A stretch of DNA of 64,000 nt, from assembly GCA_017963805.1 (NCBI GenBank), contig JAGCTE010000055.1, positions 1 to 64,000 of the forward strand, read 5' to 3'. Origin of the DNA: a bacterium (GTDB lineage Bacteria > Auribacterota > UBA3054). A model generated the notes under the pieces. The model searched no databases. It was not told the origin of the DNA and was given only the letters and a program-made list of their open reading frames with translations. A program made the position numbers and the translations under genes. Shown here in pieces: positions 17,132 to 25,838 of this stretch. Within the stretch, counting starts at the first letter, position 1, and the number at the start of each line of letters is the position of its first letter.

Positions 17132-20100
17132 TTAATTTTTTCTGGCTGAAAGGAGGGCGGCCATGGCAAGGATCAGGGTCAGGCAAACCGGTTCCGGAAT
17201 GTTGGCGTCGCAAAGGACGAGATTGTCCACGTAGACTCCGACCTCGTCGTCTTCCTTAAGGTTGTAGGCCGTTATCTCGAAAACATCCAGCGGCAGACCG
17301 TCGAGATCGGGATTGAGGACGATCTCGCCCTCGTAGAAGTTTGTGGTGTAATCGTTCAGGGTGAGGCTGACGGCGCAGGAGGAGGCGACGTCCGTATTGA
17401 GGACGAAGGAGAGTTCGTTCCACTGCTCAAGGGGCGCTTCCAGAAGCTTGCAGTCGGGATCGCCGTCGTTACTATAGTATACGGAGGCCAGATTTCCCTT
17501 GGAGGGGTCGTAGACCACATAGACGGGAAGATTGCCGTCTCCGCCCTTCTTCTTGTTGTTCGCGGTCACTCTCAAAAGGTACGGCTTTCTCCTGTCTTCC
17601 ATATAAAAGCGCAGGTATGTCCTGTAGGGCGTTTCCGGCGGGACGGCAACCAAGGCCGAGGCGCTTGAGTCGTAGGGGAAGGAAAGGCACTGCAGCCCGT
17701 CCTTCATAACGACGCTGGGCGCTTCGGTTCCCCAGGTGTAGGCGCTCCAGGTGTCCTGGCCGTTGAGGAAACCTAATTCGTAGCCCGTGCCCTCGAATTC
17801 CGAGGTGTAGAACCAGCCGCCTTTGCTGAAGGTGATAAAGCACTTAAGGCTGCCGGAATTTGAGCCGTCCACAGCCTGATAGTCCATTGTGAGATACGCG
17901 CGGTGGAACCCTTCGCCGACGGCGGAACGGTCCAGCCTTATTATAACGTTCCCGTCCTTGGAGCCCGTGCCTTCCTGCTTGGCAAGGGAAAGGCCTTTGG
18001 TGTATCCTGAAATGCTGAGCGCGTAGCTGAAGTCGACGCTTCCCAGATTGGAGAGCTTGTTGGTCGCGCAGGAGATCTGGTCGCCGAGCGCGATGGCGCC
18101 GGTCCAGATGGGCAGGGCGACATGAGGCCTTTCGATTTGCTCTACAAGAATGTTGTCAAGGCAGACTTCGGCGTCCTCGGTCTCGCTTCCGCCGGCCGTC
18201 ACGGCGAAGTATTCGAACCTTTCCACGGGATTGACGCGGTCGTTGGGGGCGTTCCAGAGAGTCATGCCCTCCGCGTAGTTCGTCGTATAGCTGCCGAATG
18301 TCACGCTGGTCAGCTTGTAGGCCTTGTAGTCAAGGGTATAGGAGAAGGGGACCCATTCGTCGAGGTATTCCGGGTGCTCGCCAACGAGCTTGTAGGTCTC
18401 GTCCTCGTTCAGCTTGTAGAGGTTGAAGTGGTCGTCGTGGCGCTTGAATTGGAACTGGGCGCAGTTGCCCCAGTAGTTCTGGCGGATAAAGAAGGATTCC
18501 TGGTCGGAACGCGAGCCGAAACGAAGCATCATGCTGACTCTGACGACCGCTTCCTTGTCGCATTTGGCCTTCATCGTATAGCCGTCCCAGCCGCCGCCTC
18601 TATAGACATGGGCGCAGGCGCCGTCATAGCCGTAGTCGACGTTGGTAACGATCATTTCGTTGAATGGCTGCCCGTAGCCGTCGTCCTTTTTGCCGTTCCA
18701 GAGGCCCTGGCCGGTTATTTCGCCGGGAAGCATGAAGGGAGGTTCGAAATCCTCGTACATAACGACGGAGCCGCTGGGCGCGAAGAGGAAGAAGCTCTTT
18801 TGCCCGGCGGATCCCGCGTCGACGCTTATGACGGCCTTGTAGAAGCCGTTGGTCATACGGTCCCTTGCTAGGTTAAGCTTTACGTTTTCAGAGCCGGAGC
18901 AGGTCCCTTCCGCGGGCTCGACGGTCAGCCATTCGGGGTCGCCTTCCGCCGACACCGTGAAGTCGAAGGGGACAGTGCCGGCGTTCCTGACCTGGAAGGT
19001 CACGCTGTCGACGCTTCTTTCCGCGTAGACCGCCTCGGAGGGGACGACCAGTTTCGAGTCGGCGCTTTTTTCCGCCAGTTCCGCCGTCAGATCGTCTATG
19101 AATACCATGGCGTCCGAGGTCTGGCTGCCGTCCGCCGAGATGGCGAAATAATCCAGCCTTTCGACCGGATTGACGTGTTCGTTGGGGGCGTTCCTAAGGA
19201 CGAAGCCCTCGGAATAGTTCGTCGAAAAATCGCCCAGGGTCACGCTCGTCAAAAGGTACGATTCCAGATCCATCGTGAATGAGAAGGGGATCCACGCGTC
19301 CAGAGGCGCCCTGTAGTCGCCCGTTAGGGCGTACTTTGGGCCGTCGTTGAACTTGGTGAGGGCGAGGCGGTCCTCCTCGCGCTTGAACTGGAAGTCGGCG
19401 CAGTTGCCCCAGTAGTTTTCGTGGATGGAGAAGGAGTTGGCGTCGGATTCCGCGGCGCAGTAGAGCATGAGGCTTATTTTGACCATGGCCTGCTTCGGGG
19501 ATTTGGCCTTGCAAGTGTAGCCGTCCCAGCCGGCGCCCCTGATTAGATGCGCGCAATTGCCCGCGAAGCCGTAGCTGACGTTGGTCACGACCATGGCGTT
19601 GTAGGGTTGGCCGTAGCCGTCGTCCCTCTGCCCGTCCCAACCTCCCTGGCCGGTTATCTCGCCGGACTTCAGGTAGGGCTCCTCGAAATCCTCGTACAAA
19701 AGAACCTTTCCGCTGGCGACGCCCAAAAAGAGAGTTTTCGTTCCGGCCGAGCCCGCGTTGACAGTCAGGATGGTCCTGTAGAATTTGTCTCCCAGGGCGC
19801 TTCTGTCAACCGTAAGGGTAACTTTCTGCGCGGCGCTGCAGCTGCCGGAAGCCGGGCTTATGGTCAGCCATTCCGGGTTTCCGTCCGCCGTCACGGTGAA
19901 GTCGAAGGGGTCGCTTCCGCTGTTGATGATCTTGAATTCGTCGCTGTCTTTCTCGAGGTCCAAATAAACGTATTTTTGCGAGAGCATGAGCGAAGCCGGC
20001 TTGTGCTCGGCCGCTCTGGTCTCTATTTTCAAATTGTCGGCGGAAACGTCGCACTCCAGGCAGATGCGGTTGGGGATGGGCTCCTTGGAGGAATCGTATT

Positions 20101-20704
20101 TCTCGTAGCCCATGATCCTGCTCGCGGTGTTGGTTATGATCACGTCGTCGACGGAGCAGCTTATGATCGCCTTGCGCAGGGGGTCGACGACCAGCTCGTA
20201 ATGGCTGTAGGTATCGTCCGGGACCTGCTTGACGGTCTCTTCCTTGTAACTTCCGGTGGCGAGGTCCGTGTAGGCGAGCTTTATGCTGTGGTAGCCGTCC
20301 CGGACGCTGCCGACGAAGCAGGCGCAGTCCCTGGAATCGGCGAAGCACAGCTTCACCCAGCCCTTCTTGCCGGCGGGGTGCATGAAGTCGCCGGAAAAGA
20401 CCACGTATTTGTTCTCGACGCCGCCCTCGATGTCAAAGTTGACGCCTACGAAGGGATTGACGTCGCCCTCTTTGGTGCGCATAGCGAGCGATTGGCTTCC
20501 GCTTTTTACGATCTCGGTTCTGTTGGTGACGTCGAAGACCGAATCGTAATTGTGGCGGCTGTCCTTTACGTCCCAGCCCCCCTGGTCGAGAACTTCTCCG
20601 CAAGAGAAGCCTTCCTCAGGCTCGAATGAGCAGGAATAGACGAGATCATCGGCTGCGCAGAAAAGCGCGGCGACGGCAAAAGCGCAGAAGAATAAGTTTT
20701 TCAT
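17132..20704 (-). CDS. Giant modular PEP-CTERM secreted protein, four lectin-like units
   Basis: This encodes 1190 residues with a signal peptide (MKNLFFCAFAVAALFCA). Four lectin-like units start near residues 22, 331, 646 and 961. Units 2 and 3 are near-duplicates: YEDFEEPYLKSGEITGQGGW and YEDFEPPFMLPGEITGQGLW, each followed by DDGYGQP(Y/F)N and the pair NYWGNCA.FQFKR. BACON-like domains (PEWLTISPASGSC, PEWLTVEPAEGTC) link the units. The tail IPEPVCLTLILAMAALLSARK is PEP-CTERM-like. Internal duplication of a whole lectin+BACON unit explains why it is one unit longer than the downstream paralogue. The AT-rich upstream region (20705-20797) probably holds its promoter, but no convincing pair of hexamers was found. 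Confidence 0.83.
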   Translation of the reverse strand: MKNLFFCAFAVAALFCAADDLVYSCSFEPEEGFSCGEVLDQGGWDVKDSRHNYDSVFDVTNRTEIVKSGSQSLAMRTKEGDVNPFVGVNFDIEGGVENKYVVFSGDFMHPAGKKGWVKLCFADSRDCACFVGSVRDGYHSIKLAYTDLATGSYKEETVKQVPDDTYSHYELVVDPLRKAIISCSVDDVIITNTASRIMGYEKYDSSKEPIPNRICLECDVSADNLKIETRAAEHKPASLMLSQKYVYLDLEKDSDEFKIINSGSDPFDFTVTADGNPEWLTISPASGSCSAAQKVTLTVDRSALGDKFYRTILTVNAGSAGTKTLFLGVASGKVLLYEDFEEPYLKSGEITGQGGWDGQRDDGYGQPYNAMVVTNVSYGFAGNCAHLIRGAGWDGYTCKAKSPKQAMVKISLMLYCAAESDANSFSIHENYWGNCADFQFKREEDRLALTKFNDGPKYALTGDYRAPLDAWIPFSFTMDLESYLLTSVTLGDFSTNYSEGFVLRNAPNEHVNPVERLDYFAISADGSQTSDAMVFIDDLTAELAEKSADSKLVVPSEAVYAERSVDSVTFQVRNAGTVPFDFTVSAEGDPEWLTVEPAEGTCSGSENVKLNLARDRMTNGFYKAVISVDAGSAGQKSFFLFAPSGSVVMYEDFEPPFMLPGEITGQGLWNGKKDDGYGQPFNEMIVTNVDYGYDGACAHVYRGGGWDGYTMKAKCDKEAVVRVSMMLRFGSRSDQESFFIRQNYWGNCAQFQFKRHDDHFNLYKLNEDETYKLVGEHPEYLDEWVPFSYTLDYKAYKLTSVTFGSYTTNYAEGMTLWNAPNDRVNPVERFEYFAVTAGGSETEDAEVCLDNILVEQIERPHVALPIWTGAIALGDQISCATNKLSNLGSVDFSYALSISGYTKGLSLAKQEGTGSKDGNVIIRLDRSAVGEGFHRAYLTMDYQAVDGSNSGSLKCFITFSKGGWFYTSEFEGTGYELGFLNGQDTWSAYTWGTEAPSVVMKDGLQCLSFPYDSSASALVAVPPETPYRTYLRFYMEDRRKPYLLRVTANNKKKGGDGNLPVYVVYDPSKGNLASVYYSNDGDPDCKLLEAPLEQWNELSFVLNTDVASSCAVSLTLNDYTTNFYEGEIVLNPDLDGLPLDVFEITAYNLKEDDEVGVYVDNLVLCDANIPEPVCLTLILAMAALLSARKN

Positions 20705-20721
20705 AATAAAAGGGTGGTTTC

Positions 20722-20748
20722 AGAATAAATGATTTCATTATTTATTCT
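20722..20748. repeat. AT-rich inverted repeat in the intergenic region before the 1190-residue gene
   Basis: AGAATAAAT at 20722-20730 is inverted at 20740-20748 with a nine-base spacer, 18 bases upstream of the start codon at 20704. Because it lies where the minus-strand promoter or leader should be, it could be an operator or mRNA hairpin. That function is inferred. Confidence 0.4.
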
Positions 20749-20751
20749 AGG

Positions 20752-20771
20752 AAAAAACGGTTTTTTAAACC
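20752..20771 (-). terminator. Weak terminator at the end of the ten-gene minus-strand cluster
   Basis: On the minus strand GGTTT and AAACC form a five-base-pair stem followed by G and six T residues, 27 bases after the stop of the gene ending at 20798. The stem is short and AT-rich, so read-through into the PEP-CTERM genes downstream is possible. Confidence 0.4.
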
Positions 20772-20797
20772 ATCCTTTTCCGATACAATCCTTCGCC

Positions 20798-21763
20798 TTA
20801 CTTTTTGGAGCGGAAAAGGTATTCGATATTGCCGATGATTATCAGAAGAATGGCGAAAGTATGGATGTACAGCTGCGCCCACATCCTTCTGGTGGCGGGG
20901 GCGGGATTGACGCCGACGAGCGCTTCGTATTCGGCGGCGCCCCTGAGACCGGAAAGCAGGCCGCAGAGCTGGCCCGACTGGAGGTAAGGATAATAATCGG
21001 AAGCGGAGACGGCCGTCATGCCGCTGGCCACCGGTTTCCCAAATTTCGTTTTGCCAACGTTGATCCACATCTCCGGGCCGCCCACGAAACTCGAGATCGT
21101 GACGACCAGGTCGATGTCACTGAAATCTTTTATGCCTCGCATGATCGGCATGGAAGAAGTGTCGCGCCCGGAATAGTCCGTCTCATAAGCCGCCGTGATC
21201 GATTCGCCCATTTGCAGGTAGACCTGGAAGGCGTTGGGGCGGAAACCGAAGAAGAGGTAATCGACGCCGGATTCCCTGAAGGGGTAGGGAGGAGAAACGG
21301 AGCGGCCGTCCAGGGCGGCGTCGCTGATGATCTTCTGGGCCAGGGGCTGGCTCATGACGTCGTAGCCGACGTTGATGAAAAGCTTCGCGCCGACTCTGAA
21401 AGCGTGGCGGCAGACGGCCTGCGACATGGGCGTCAGCTCGGCTTCGGAGCCGGGATTGTAGTTGATGTTGAGGAGGACGACGCCGTTGGTGTTTATTTTG
21501 GCGCGCGAGATGTGCTCTTCCAGGGCGGTTATGGCCTTGGGGTCGGCTTTGCTGTCACTTAGGAGTTTTTGAAGCTTTTCCTCGTCCTCCCTTATCATGG
21601 CGGCGTGCGATGCAGGAAGATTCTCCAGGGCGTCGTAGAGGCCTCTCGTGGCCGCGGAAGCGTTTATTTTAAGCTTCGCGGTCATAATAAGGCCCACCCA
21701 CACGCTGACAAAAGTCAGAATGTAGATGACGACGCGGTAATTGTTACGCCAGAAGGAAAGCAT
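20798..21763 (-). CDS. Bitopic membrane protein of four-paralogue family (copy 4)
   Basis: This encodes 321 residues from the ATG at 21761-21763; a TTG one codon earlier is the alternative. A transmembrane helix lies at residues about 10-30 and another near the C-terminus (HTFAILLIIIGNIEYLF), enclosing a soluble domain of about 250 residues. The domain carries the signature shared by all four copies: R(H/h)xF..G.K.(L/F)IN.G..VMSQPLAQ, FRPNAFQ(V/L)YLQMGES, AYETDYSGRD, PIMRGIKDF and ASDYYPYLQSGQLCGLL.GLRGAAEYE. It is last in a tight minus-strand operon, 6 bases after the preceding stop. I know of no function for the family. Strong conservation of charged and aromatic residues argues for a binding or enzymatic role rather than a mere scaffold. 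Confidence 0.75.
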   Translation of the reverse strand: MLSFWRNNYRVVIYILTFVSVWVGLIMTAKLKINASAATRGLYDALENLPASHAAMIREDEEKLQKLLSDSKADPKAITALEEHISRAKINTNGVVLLNINYNPGSEAELTPMSQAVCRHAFRVGAKLFINVGYDVMSQPLAQKIISDAALDGRSVSPPYPFRESGVDYLFFGFRPNAFQVYLQMGESITAAYETDYSGRDTSSMPIMRGIKDFSDIDLVVTISSFVGGPEMWINVGKTKFGKPVASGMTAVSASDYYPYLQSGQLCGLLSGLRGAAEYEALVGVNPAPATRRMWAQLYIHTFAILLIIIGNIEYLFRSKK

Positions 21764-21769
21764 CAAAAA

Positions 21770-22783
21770 TTAGTTGAGATACTTGAAGAACTCGTAAGTT
21801 CCCTGGATCCACTCGTCCTGCAGGAAGTTGATTCGGCCGATCAGAAGCGAGACGCGGGCCATGATGGTGAAGGCGAACGAGGCGCCGAAACCGATCATGA
21901 GGTAGGCGATGCCGATCTTGGTGGCGCCCCTACTGGCGGCGTCCTCTTTCTTAAAGGAGAAGAAGAAATAGTAGAGGACGGTTAAGGTGCCGATGACCAA
22001 GCTTAGGTTGCCGAAAGTCGCGAGCCAGTCGATGCCGTTCGCGCTTCTCACAAGCATGGGAATGAAGGAGGCCTGGACCTGCTGCATGATCTGGGACTGG
22101 AAACTTAGGGGAGTGCCCATGCCGACGCCGATACCGATGGTGTAGGCCATCGGGAAGCGGGAGAGCCAGGCGTGCTTCGGGAAGAAACGCGTGATGAACA
22201 TCAAGCCCAGAAGGACGGAGATGAAGATGTACAGCACCCAGAAGTGGCGGCTGGTGGGCACGGTCTTGTAGCCTTGGAAGTAATCCTTCAGGGCGCCCAT
22301 GACCGTCGCTTTGTCCACAAGGTTTATTTCGGAGCTGGCGAAGGCGCTCTGCAAGGAAACGGCGACCTCGTTGGTGCTCTGAAGTTTCAGGGTCTGCTTG
22401 TAGAGGGCGCTGTCAAGGACCGCGAAGAAGCGGTTGGTGTCGAAAGATCTGGAGGCGATCTCGTCGGCCAGCTCTTCGGTGGCTGATTCGGCCGGCAGCG
22501 TCTTGGCGTCCGCGATCTTTTCAACGGTTCTCGTGACGGCGTTGGTGACGGTGGCGTAATCCACGTGCAGATTCTGATAGTAACGGACCAAGGGCTCCTC
22601 GATCTTCGGCTTGATGCCGTTGTAGTAGGTAAAGACGATGGACATGCCGAAACTGACGCCGACGAAGACGGCTTCCGTCAGTTTCGAAATGAAGGTGTCT
22701 TTGATGAGCGAGGAATAAACGCCCAGGGTAAGAAGGGCGGCGATCCATACACCGATGAGGTCAATAAACGTATCCGGACCCAT
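21770..22783 (-). CDS. Polytopic membrane protein of the GlmL-associated cluster
   Basis: This encodes 337 residues behind a strong AAAGGAG site. About six hydrophobic helices are visible: two near the N-terminus (residues 7-26 and 35-54) and four in the C-terminal half, including a glycine-rich YTIGIGVGMGTPLSF. A polar, probably extracytoplasmic or cytoplasmic, segment of about 130 residues lies between them. The gene is inserted between two of the four bitopic paralogues, which suggests its product works in the same complex. No transporter or enzyme motif is recognisable. Confidence 0.72.
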   Translation of the reverse strand: MGPDTFIDLIGVWIAALLTLGVYSSLIKDTFISKLTEAVFVGVSFGMSIVFTYYNGIKPKIEEPLVRYYQNLHVDYATVTNAVTRTVEKIADAKTLPAESATEELADEIASRSFDTNRFFAVLDSALYKQTLKLQSTNEVAVSLQSAFASSEINLVDKATVMGALKDYFQGYKTVPTSRHFWVLYIFISVLLGLMFITRFFPKHAWLSRFPMAYTIGIGVGMGTPLSFQSQIMQQVQASFIPMLVRSANGIDWLATFGNLSLVIGTLTVLYYFFFSFKKEDAASRGATKIGIAYLMIGFGASFAFTIMARVSLLIGRINFLQDEWIQGTYEFFKYLN

Positions 22784-22807
22784 ATATCTCCTTTAAAGTT
22801 TTTTGGG

Positions 22808-23812
22808 CTAAGCAGCCCGTTTTCCTTTTATAAAATATTCTATGTTGCCTACTATGATAAGCCCTATGGCGAAGGCGTGGGTGTACAGTTGCGCCCACAT
22901 CCTGCGGTTGGCCACAGGAGGCGCTCCCACGGCCTTCTCGTATTCCGCCGCGCCCCTCAGCCCCGTGATGAGCCCGCATAGCTGGCCTGACTGAAGGTAG
23001 GGGAAGTAGTCGGAAACCGAGACGGCCGTCATGCCGACGACAAGAGGGATGTTGAATTTCGTCTGCGCGACGTTGATCCAGGATTCCGGCGTTCCCACGT
23101 TGCAGGAGTAAGCCGCGATCCCGTCGATGTCGCGAATATCTTTTATGCCTTTCATGATGGGCATGTCCGCCAGAGTCTTTCCGGAATAGTCCGTCTCATA
23201 GGCGGAAAGCACGCTTTCGCCCATCTGCAGGTAGACCTGGAAAGCGTTGGGGCGGAATCCGAAGAAAACGAAGTCGCTGCCGGCTTCCTTGAAGCCGTAG
23301 GGTCGCGGCATCGTCGCGCCGCCCAAGGCCGCGGAGTCCACGATCATCTGCGAAAGCGGCTGGGCCATGACGGTGTAGCCGTTGTTGATCAAAACTTTGA
23401 TGCCGAGGCTGAAGGCGTGGCGGATGGAGGAATAGGCCATGGGGCCCAATTCCGCGTCGCTGCCCGCGTCGAAGTCGATGCAGACCAAAAAGACGCCGTT
23501 GGAATTTATTTTCAGCCTTTCGAGATAGGCCTTGGCATCGTCTATCTGGGCTGTCAGTTCCGCCGAGCTATGCTGGCTTTCCTCTTTCTGCAGTTTCGCC
23601 AAGAGTTCTTCCTGCTCCTGGATCTTCCTCCTATGGTTCTCCGGCATCTTCTCAACCAGATCAAGGGCGCCCTGCGTCGCTCCCGAAATGGAGAGGTCGA
23701 GGGGCTTCTTGTTGATCAGGGCAAGCCAGACGAAGGCGAACGTCATGATGTAGATGATCGCCCTGTAGCGGTTTTTCCAGAAGGATCCGAATCTGGAGAG
23801 GAAGCCCTTCAT
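22808..23812 (-). CDS. Bitopic membrane protein of four-paralogue family (copy 3)
   Basis: This encodes 334 residues from the ATG at 23810-23812, preceded by GAGGAGGAAG inside the end of the previous gene. A longer frame to 23935 would overlap that gene by over 100 bases and is rejected. It has an N-terminal helix (YRAIIYIMTFAFVWLALI), a coiled-coil-like segment around residues 45-85, and the shared domain: VMAQPLSQM, FRPNAFQVYLQMGESV, AYETDYSGKTL, PESWINVAQTKFNIPLV, YLQSGQLCGLITGLRGAAEYE. It ends with a C-terminal helix. The S/A changes in VMAQPLSQ make this copy the most diverged at that motif. Function unknown. Confidence 0.75.
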   Translation of the reverse strand: MKGFLSRFGSFWKNRYRAIIYIMTFAFVWLALINKKPLDLSISGATQGALDLVEKMPENHRRKIQEQEELLAKLQKEESQHSSAELTAQIDDAKAYLERLKINSNGVFLVCIDFDAGSDAELGPMAYSSIRHAFSLGIKVLINNGYTVMAQPLSQMIVDSAALGGATMPRPYGFKEAGSDFVFFGFRPNAFQVYLQMGESVLSAYETDYSGKTLADMPIMKGIKDIRDIDGIAAYSCNVGTPESWINVAQTKFNIPLVVGMTAVSVSDYFPYLQSGQLCGLITGLRGAAEYEKAVGAPPVANRRMWAQLYTHAFAIGLIIVGNIEYFIKGKRAA

Positions 23813-23814
23813 TA

Positions 23815-24804
23815 TCAGATCTTCCTCCTCTTGGCGCTGAAGAAGAATTCTATGTTGCCCAAGATGATCAAAAAGATCGCGAAGGCGTGCGTATAAAGCT
23901 GCGACCACATGCGCTTGCTGCCGATATCCGGGCACTTGAGGGCGGACTCGTATTCCGCGGCGCCCCTAAGGCCTGGCAAAAGGCCGCAGATCTGGCCGGA
24001 CTGGAGGAAGGGGTAGTAGTCGGAAGCGCCGATGGCGCCGCCGCCCAGAATGACTTTCTTGCCGAACTTGGCGTTGCCGACCGTGATCCAGGTCTCGGGC
24101 GCGCCGACGTAAGCCGAAACGGTGACCACGCAGTCGATGGCGCGGAAGTCCCTGATGTGCTCCATAATGGGCATGGTGGACAGATCCTTTCCGGAATAGT
24201 CCGTCTCGTAGGCGGAGATGATGGATTCGCCCATCTGCAGGTAAAGCTGGAAGGCGTTGGGACGGAAACCCAAGAAGACGTAGTCCACGCCGGATTCCAT
24301 GGTCGGGTACGGAGGATCGAGACGGCTGCCGTCCTTGGAAGCCTTGTCGATGGTCTGCTGCGCGAGAGGCTGGCTCATGACGTTGCCGCCGGTGTTGATC
24401 AAAACTTTCACGCCTCTTGAGAAGCAGTGGCGCAGAATGGTCGCCACTTGCGGAGTCATCTCGGCGTCGCAGCCGGCGTCGAAGTCGAAGCAGATAAGGA
24501 CGACGCCTTTCTCGTTGTGCTTAAGGTCGTCTATTATGGCTTTGAGATCCTCTATCTCGGCTTGCGAGGCGTCTCCGTCCTGAAGTCTCCGCTGAAGCTT
24601 CTCCTCGTACTCTTTGAGCGTGCCTTTCCTGATCTCGCTTAAATTCTCGATGGTGTTGAAGGCGCCTCCGGTGGAATCAGCGACGTTGAGGTTCAGCTTA
24701 TTGTTGTTCACCGCGCCCATCCAGACCAGAACGAGAGTCATGATGTAGATAATGGGCCGGTAGATCTTAAGCCAGAGCGGAGGTATTTTTTTCAGGAAAT
24801 TCAT
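23815..24804 (-). CDS. Bitopic membrane protein of four-paralogue family (copy 2)
   Basis: This encodes 329 residues from the ATG at 24802-24804; a longer frame to 24906 would overlap the preceding gene. It has an N-terminal helix near residues 15-30, a charged coiled-coil-like linker (residues about 45-85), the shared domain (INTGGNVMSQPLAQQ, FRPNAFQLYLQMGES, AYETDYSGKDL, PETWITVGNAKFGK, GASDYYPFLQSGQICGLLPG) and a terminal helix before a short Arg/Lys tail. No Shine-Dalgarno is obvious, so translation is probably coupled to the upstream gene, which stops 5 bases earlier. It is one of four tandem copies of an unnamed family. Confidence 0.75.
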   Translation of the reverse strand: MNFLKKIPPLWLKIYRPIIYIMTLVLVWMGAVNNNKLNLNVADSTGGAFNTIENLSEIRKGTLKEYEEKLQRRLQDGDASQAEIEDLKAIIDDLKHNEKGVVLICFDFDAGCDAEMTPQVATILRHCFSRGVKVLINTGGNVMSQPLAQQTIDKASKDGSRLDPPYPTMESGVDYVFLGFRPNAFQLYLQMGESIISAYETDYSGKDLSTMPIMEHIRDFRAIDCVVTVSAYVGAPETWITVGNAKFGKKVILGGGAIGASDYYPFLQSGQICGLLPGLRGAAEYESALKCPDIGSKRMWSQLYTHAFAIFLIILGNIEFFFSAKRRKI

Positions 24805-24809
24805 TTTTA

Positions 24810-25835
24810 TCAGACTTTGCGGTGTTTGAACCCTTTGAAGAAAAATTCCAGATTGCCGATTATTATTAGCAAAATGGCGAAAGTGTGCGTGTACAACTGC
24901 GCCCACATGCGGCTTGTCGCCCTGGGCGGGGAGCCGCAGGCGCCCTCGTATTCGGCGGCGCCCCTAAGGCCCGGCAGCATGCCGCAGATCTGCTTGGACT
25001 GGATGTAGGGGTAATAGTCCGAAGCGGATATGGCGACTTGCCCCAATGCCACGGGTTTTCCGAATTTCGTGTTGCCGACGGTGATCCAGGTCTCGGGGCT
25101 TCCCACGTAGCCGGAAATGGAGAAGACCATGTCGATGTCGCTGAAATTCCTGATGCCGCGCATAATGGGCAGAAGCGTCAGATCGTGTCCGGCGTAGTCG
25201 GTCTCGTAGGCCGTCAGGATGTTTTCGCCCATCTGAAGGTAGAGCTGGAAGGCGTTGGGGCGGAAGCCGAAGAAAACGTAATCGGTCCCGTCTTCCATGA
25301 AGCCGTATTTGTTCTTCTTCATAAGGGCGCCTTCGGTCGCGGAAGCGCTTATGATGTTCTGCGCCAAAGGCTGGCTCATGACGTTGCCGCCGGTGTTGAT
25401 GAGGACTTTGACGCCCCTACTGAAGCAGTGCCTTATGAAGGCGTGGGCCATGGGGCCTAATTCCGCTTCCGTAGAGGGGTCGAAGTCGATGCAGACCAAG
25501 ACGACGCCTTTGGGGTTCATCTGGAGCCTCGCGATCTTGTCCCTTATGGAAGCGATCTCTTTTTGGAGGTCGGGCCCGCTGCCCAGTTTCGCTTCCTCGA
25601 GCTTTTCATTTAGCAGCGCCTGCTGCTTCGCAATGTCATTGGCTCTCAGTTCCGGAAGCTTTTCCAGGGTGTCGAAAACTCCCTGGGTGGCGTCCGAGAC
25701 GGAAAGTGACAGAGGGAGCCTCGTCAGCGTTCCGCCCACCACGCAAAGAAGCGTCAGAAGGTAGATGAGCGGGCGGTAATGCCTCTGCCAGAAATTCTGC
25801 TTCGGGCCGTATATGTTCGGGCTGCCTGAAGCCAT
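24810..25835 (-). CDS. Bitopic membrane protein of four-paralogue family (copy 1)
   Basis: This encodes 341 residues. The N-terminus is longer than in the other copies (MASGSPNIYGPKQNFWQRHY before the first helix). The shared domain is complete: FIRHCFSRGVKVLINTGGN, VMSQPLAQN, FRPNAFQLYLQMGEN, AYETDYAGHDL, SPETWITVGNTKFGKPVAL, ASDYYPYIQSKQICGMLPG, LRGAAEYEGA. A C-terminal helix (LYTHTFAILLIIIGNLEFFF) and a basic tail follow. It starts 3 bases after the stop of the polytopic membrane gene upstream. Being closest to the DUF6754-like gene and best conserved, it may represent the ancestral copy (inference). Confidence 0.75.
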   Translation of the reverse strand: MASGSPNIYGPKQNFWQRHYRPLIYLLTLLCVVGGTLTRLPLSLSVSDATQGVFDTLEKLPELRANDIAKQQALLNEKLEEAKLGSGPDLQKEIASIRDKIARLQMNPKGVVLVCIDFDPSTEAELGPMAHAFIRHCFSRGVKVLINTGGNVMSQPLAQNIISASATEGALMKKNKYGFMEDGTDYVFFGFRPNAFQLYLQMGENILTAYETDYAGHDLTLLPIMRGIRNFSDIDMVFSISGYVGSPETWITVGNTKFGKPVALGQVAISASDYYPYIQSKQICGMLPGLRGAAEYEGACGSPPRATSRMWAQLYTHTFAILLIIIGNLEFFFKGFKHRKV

Positions 25836-25838
25836 AGC

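Noticed and set aside
6212-20704. Giant repeat proteins as RTX toxins or autotransporters
   Set aside because: There are no GGXGXD nonapeptide repeats and no C-terminal beta-barrel. The ends are PEP-CTERM-type helices with basic tails.
22805-22818. Hairpin GGGCTAAGCAGCCC as a minus-strand terminator
   Set aside because: On the transcribed strand it is followed by A residues rather than T, and the next gene has a strong ribosome-binding site right after it, so the transcript probably continues.
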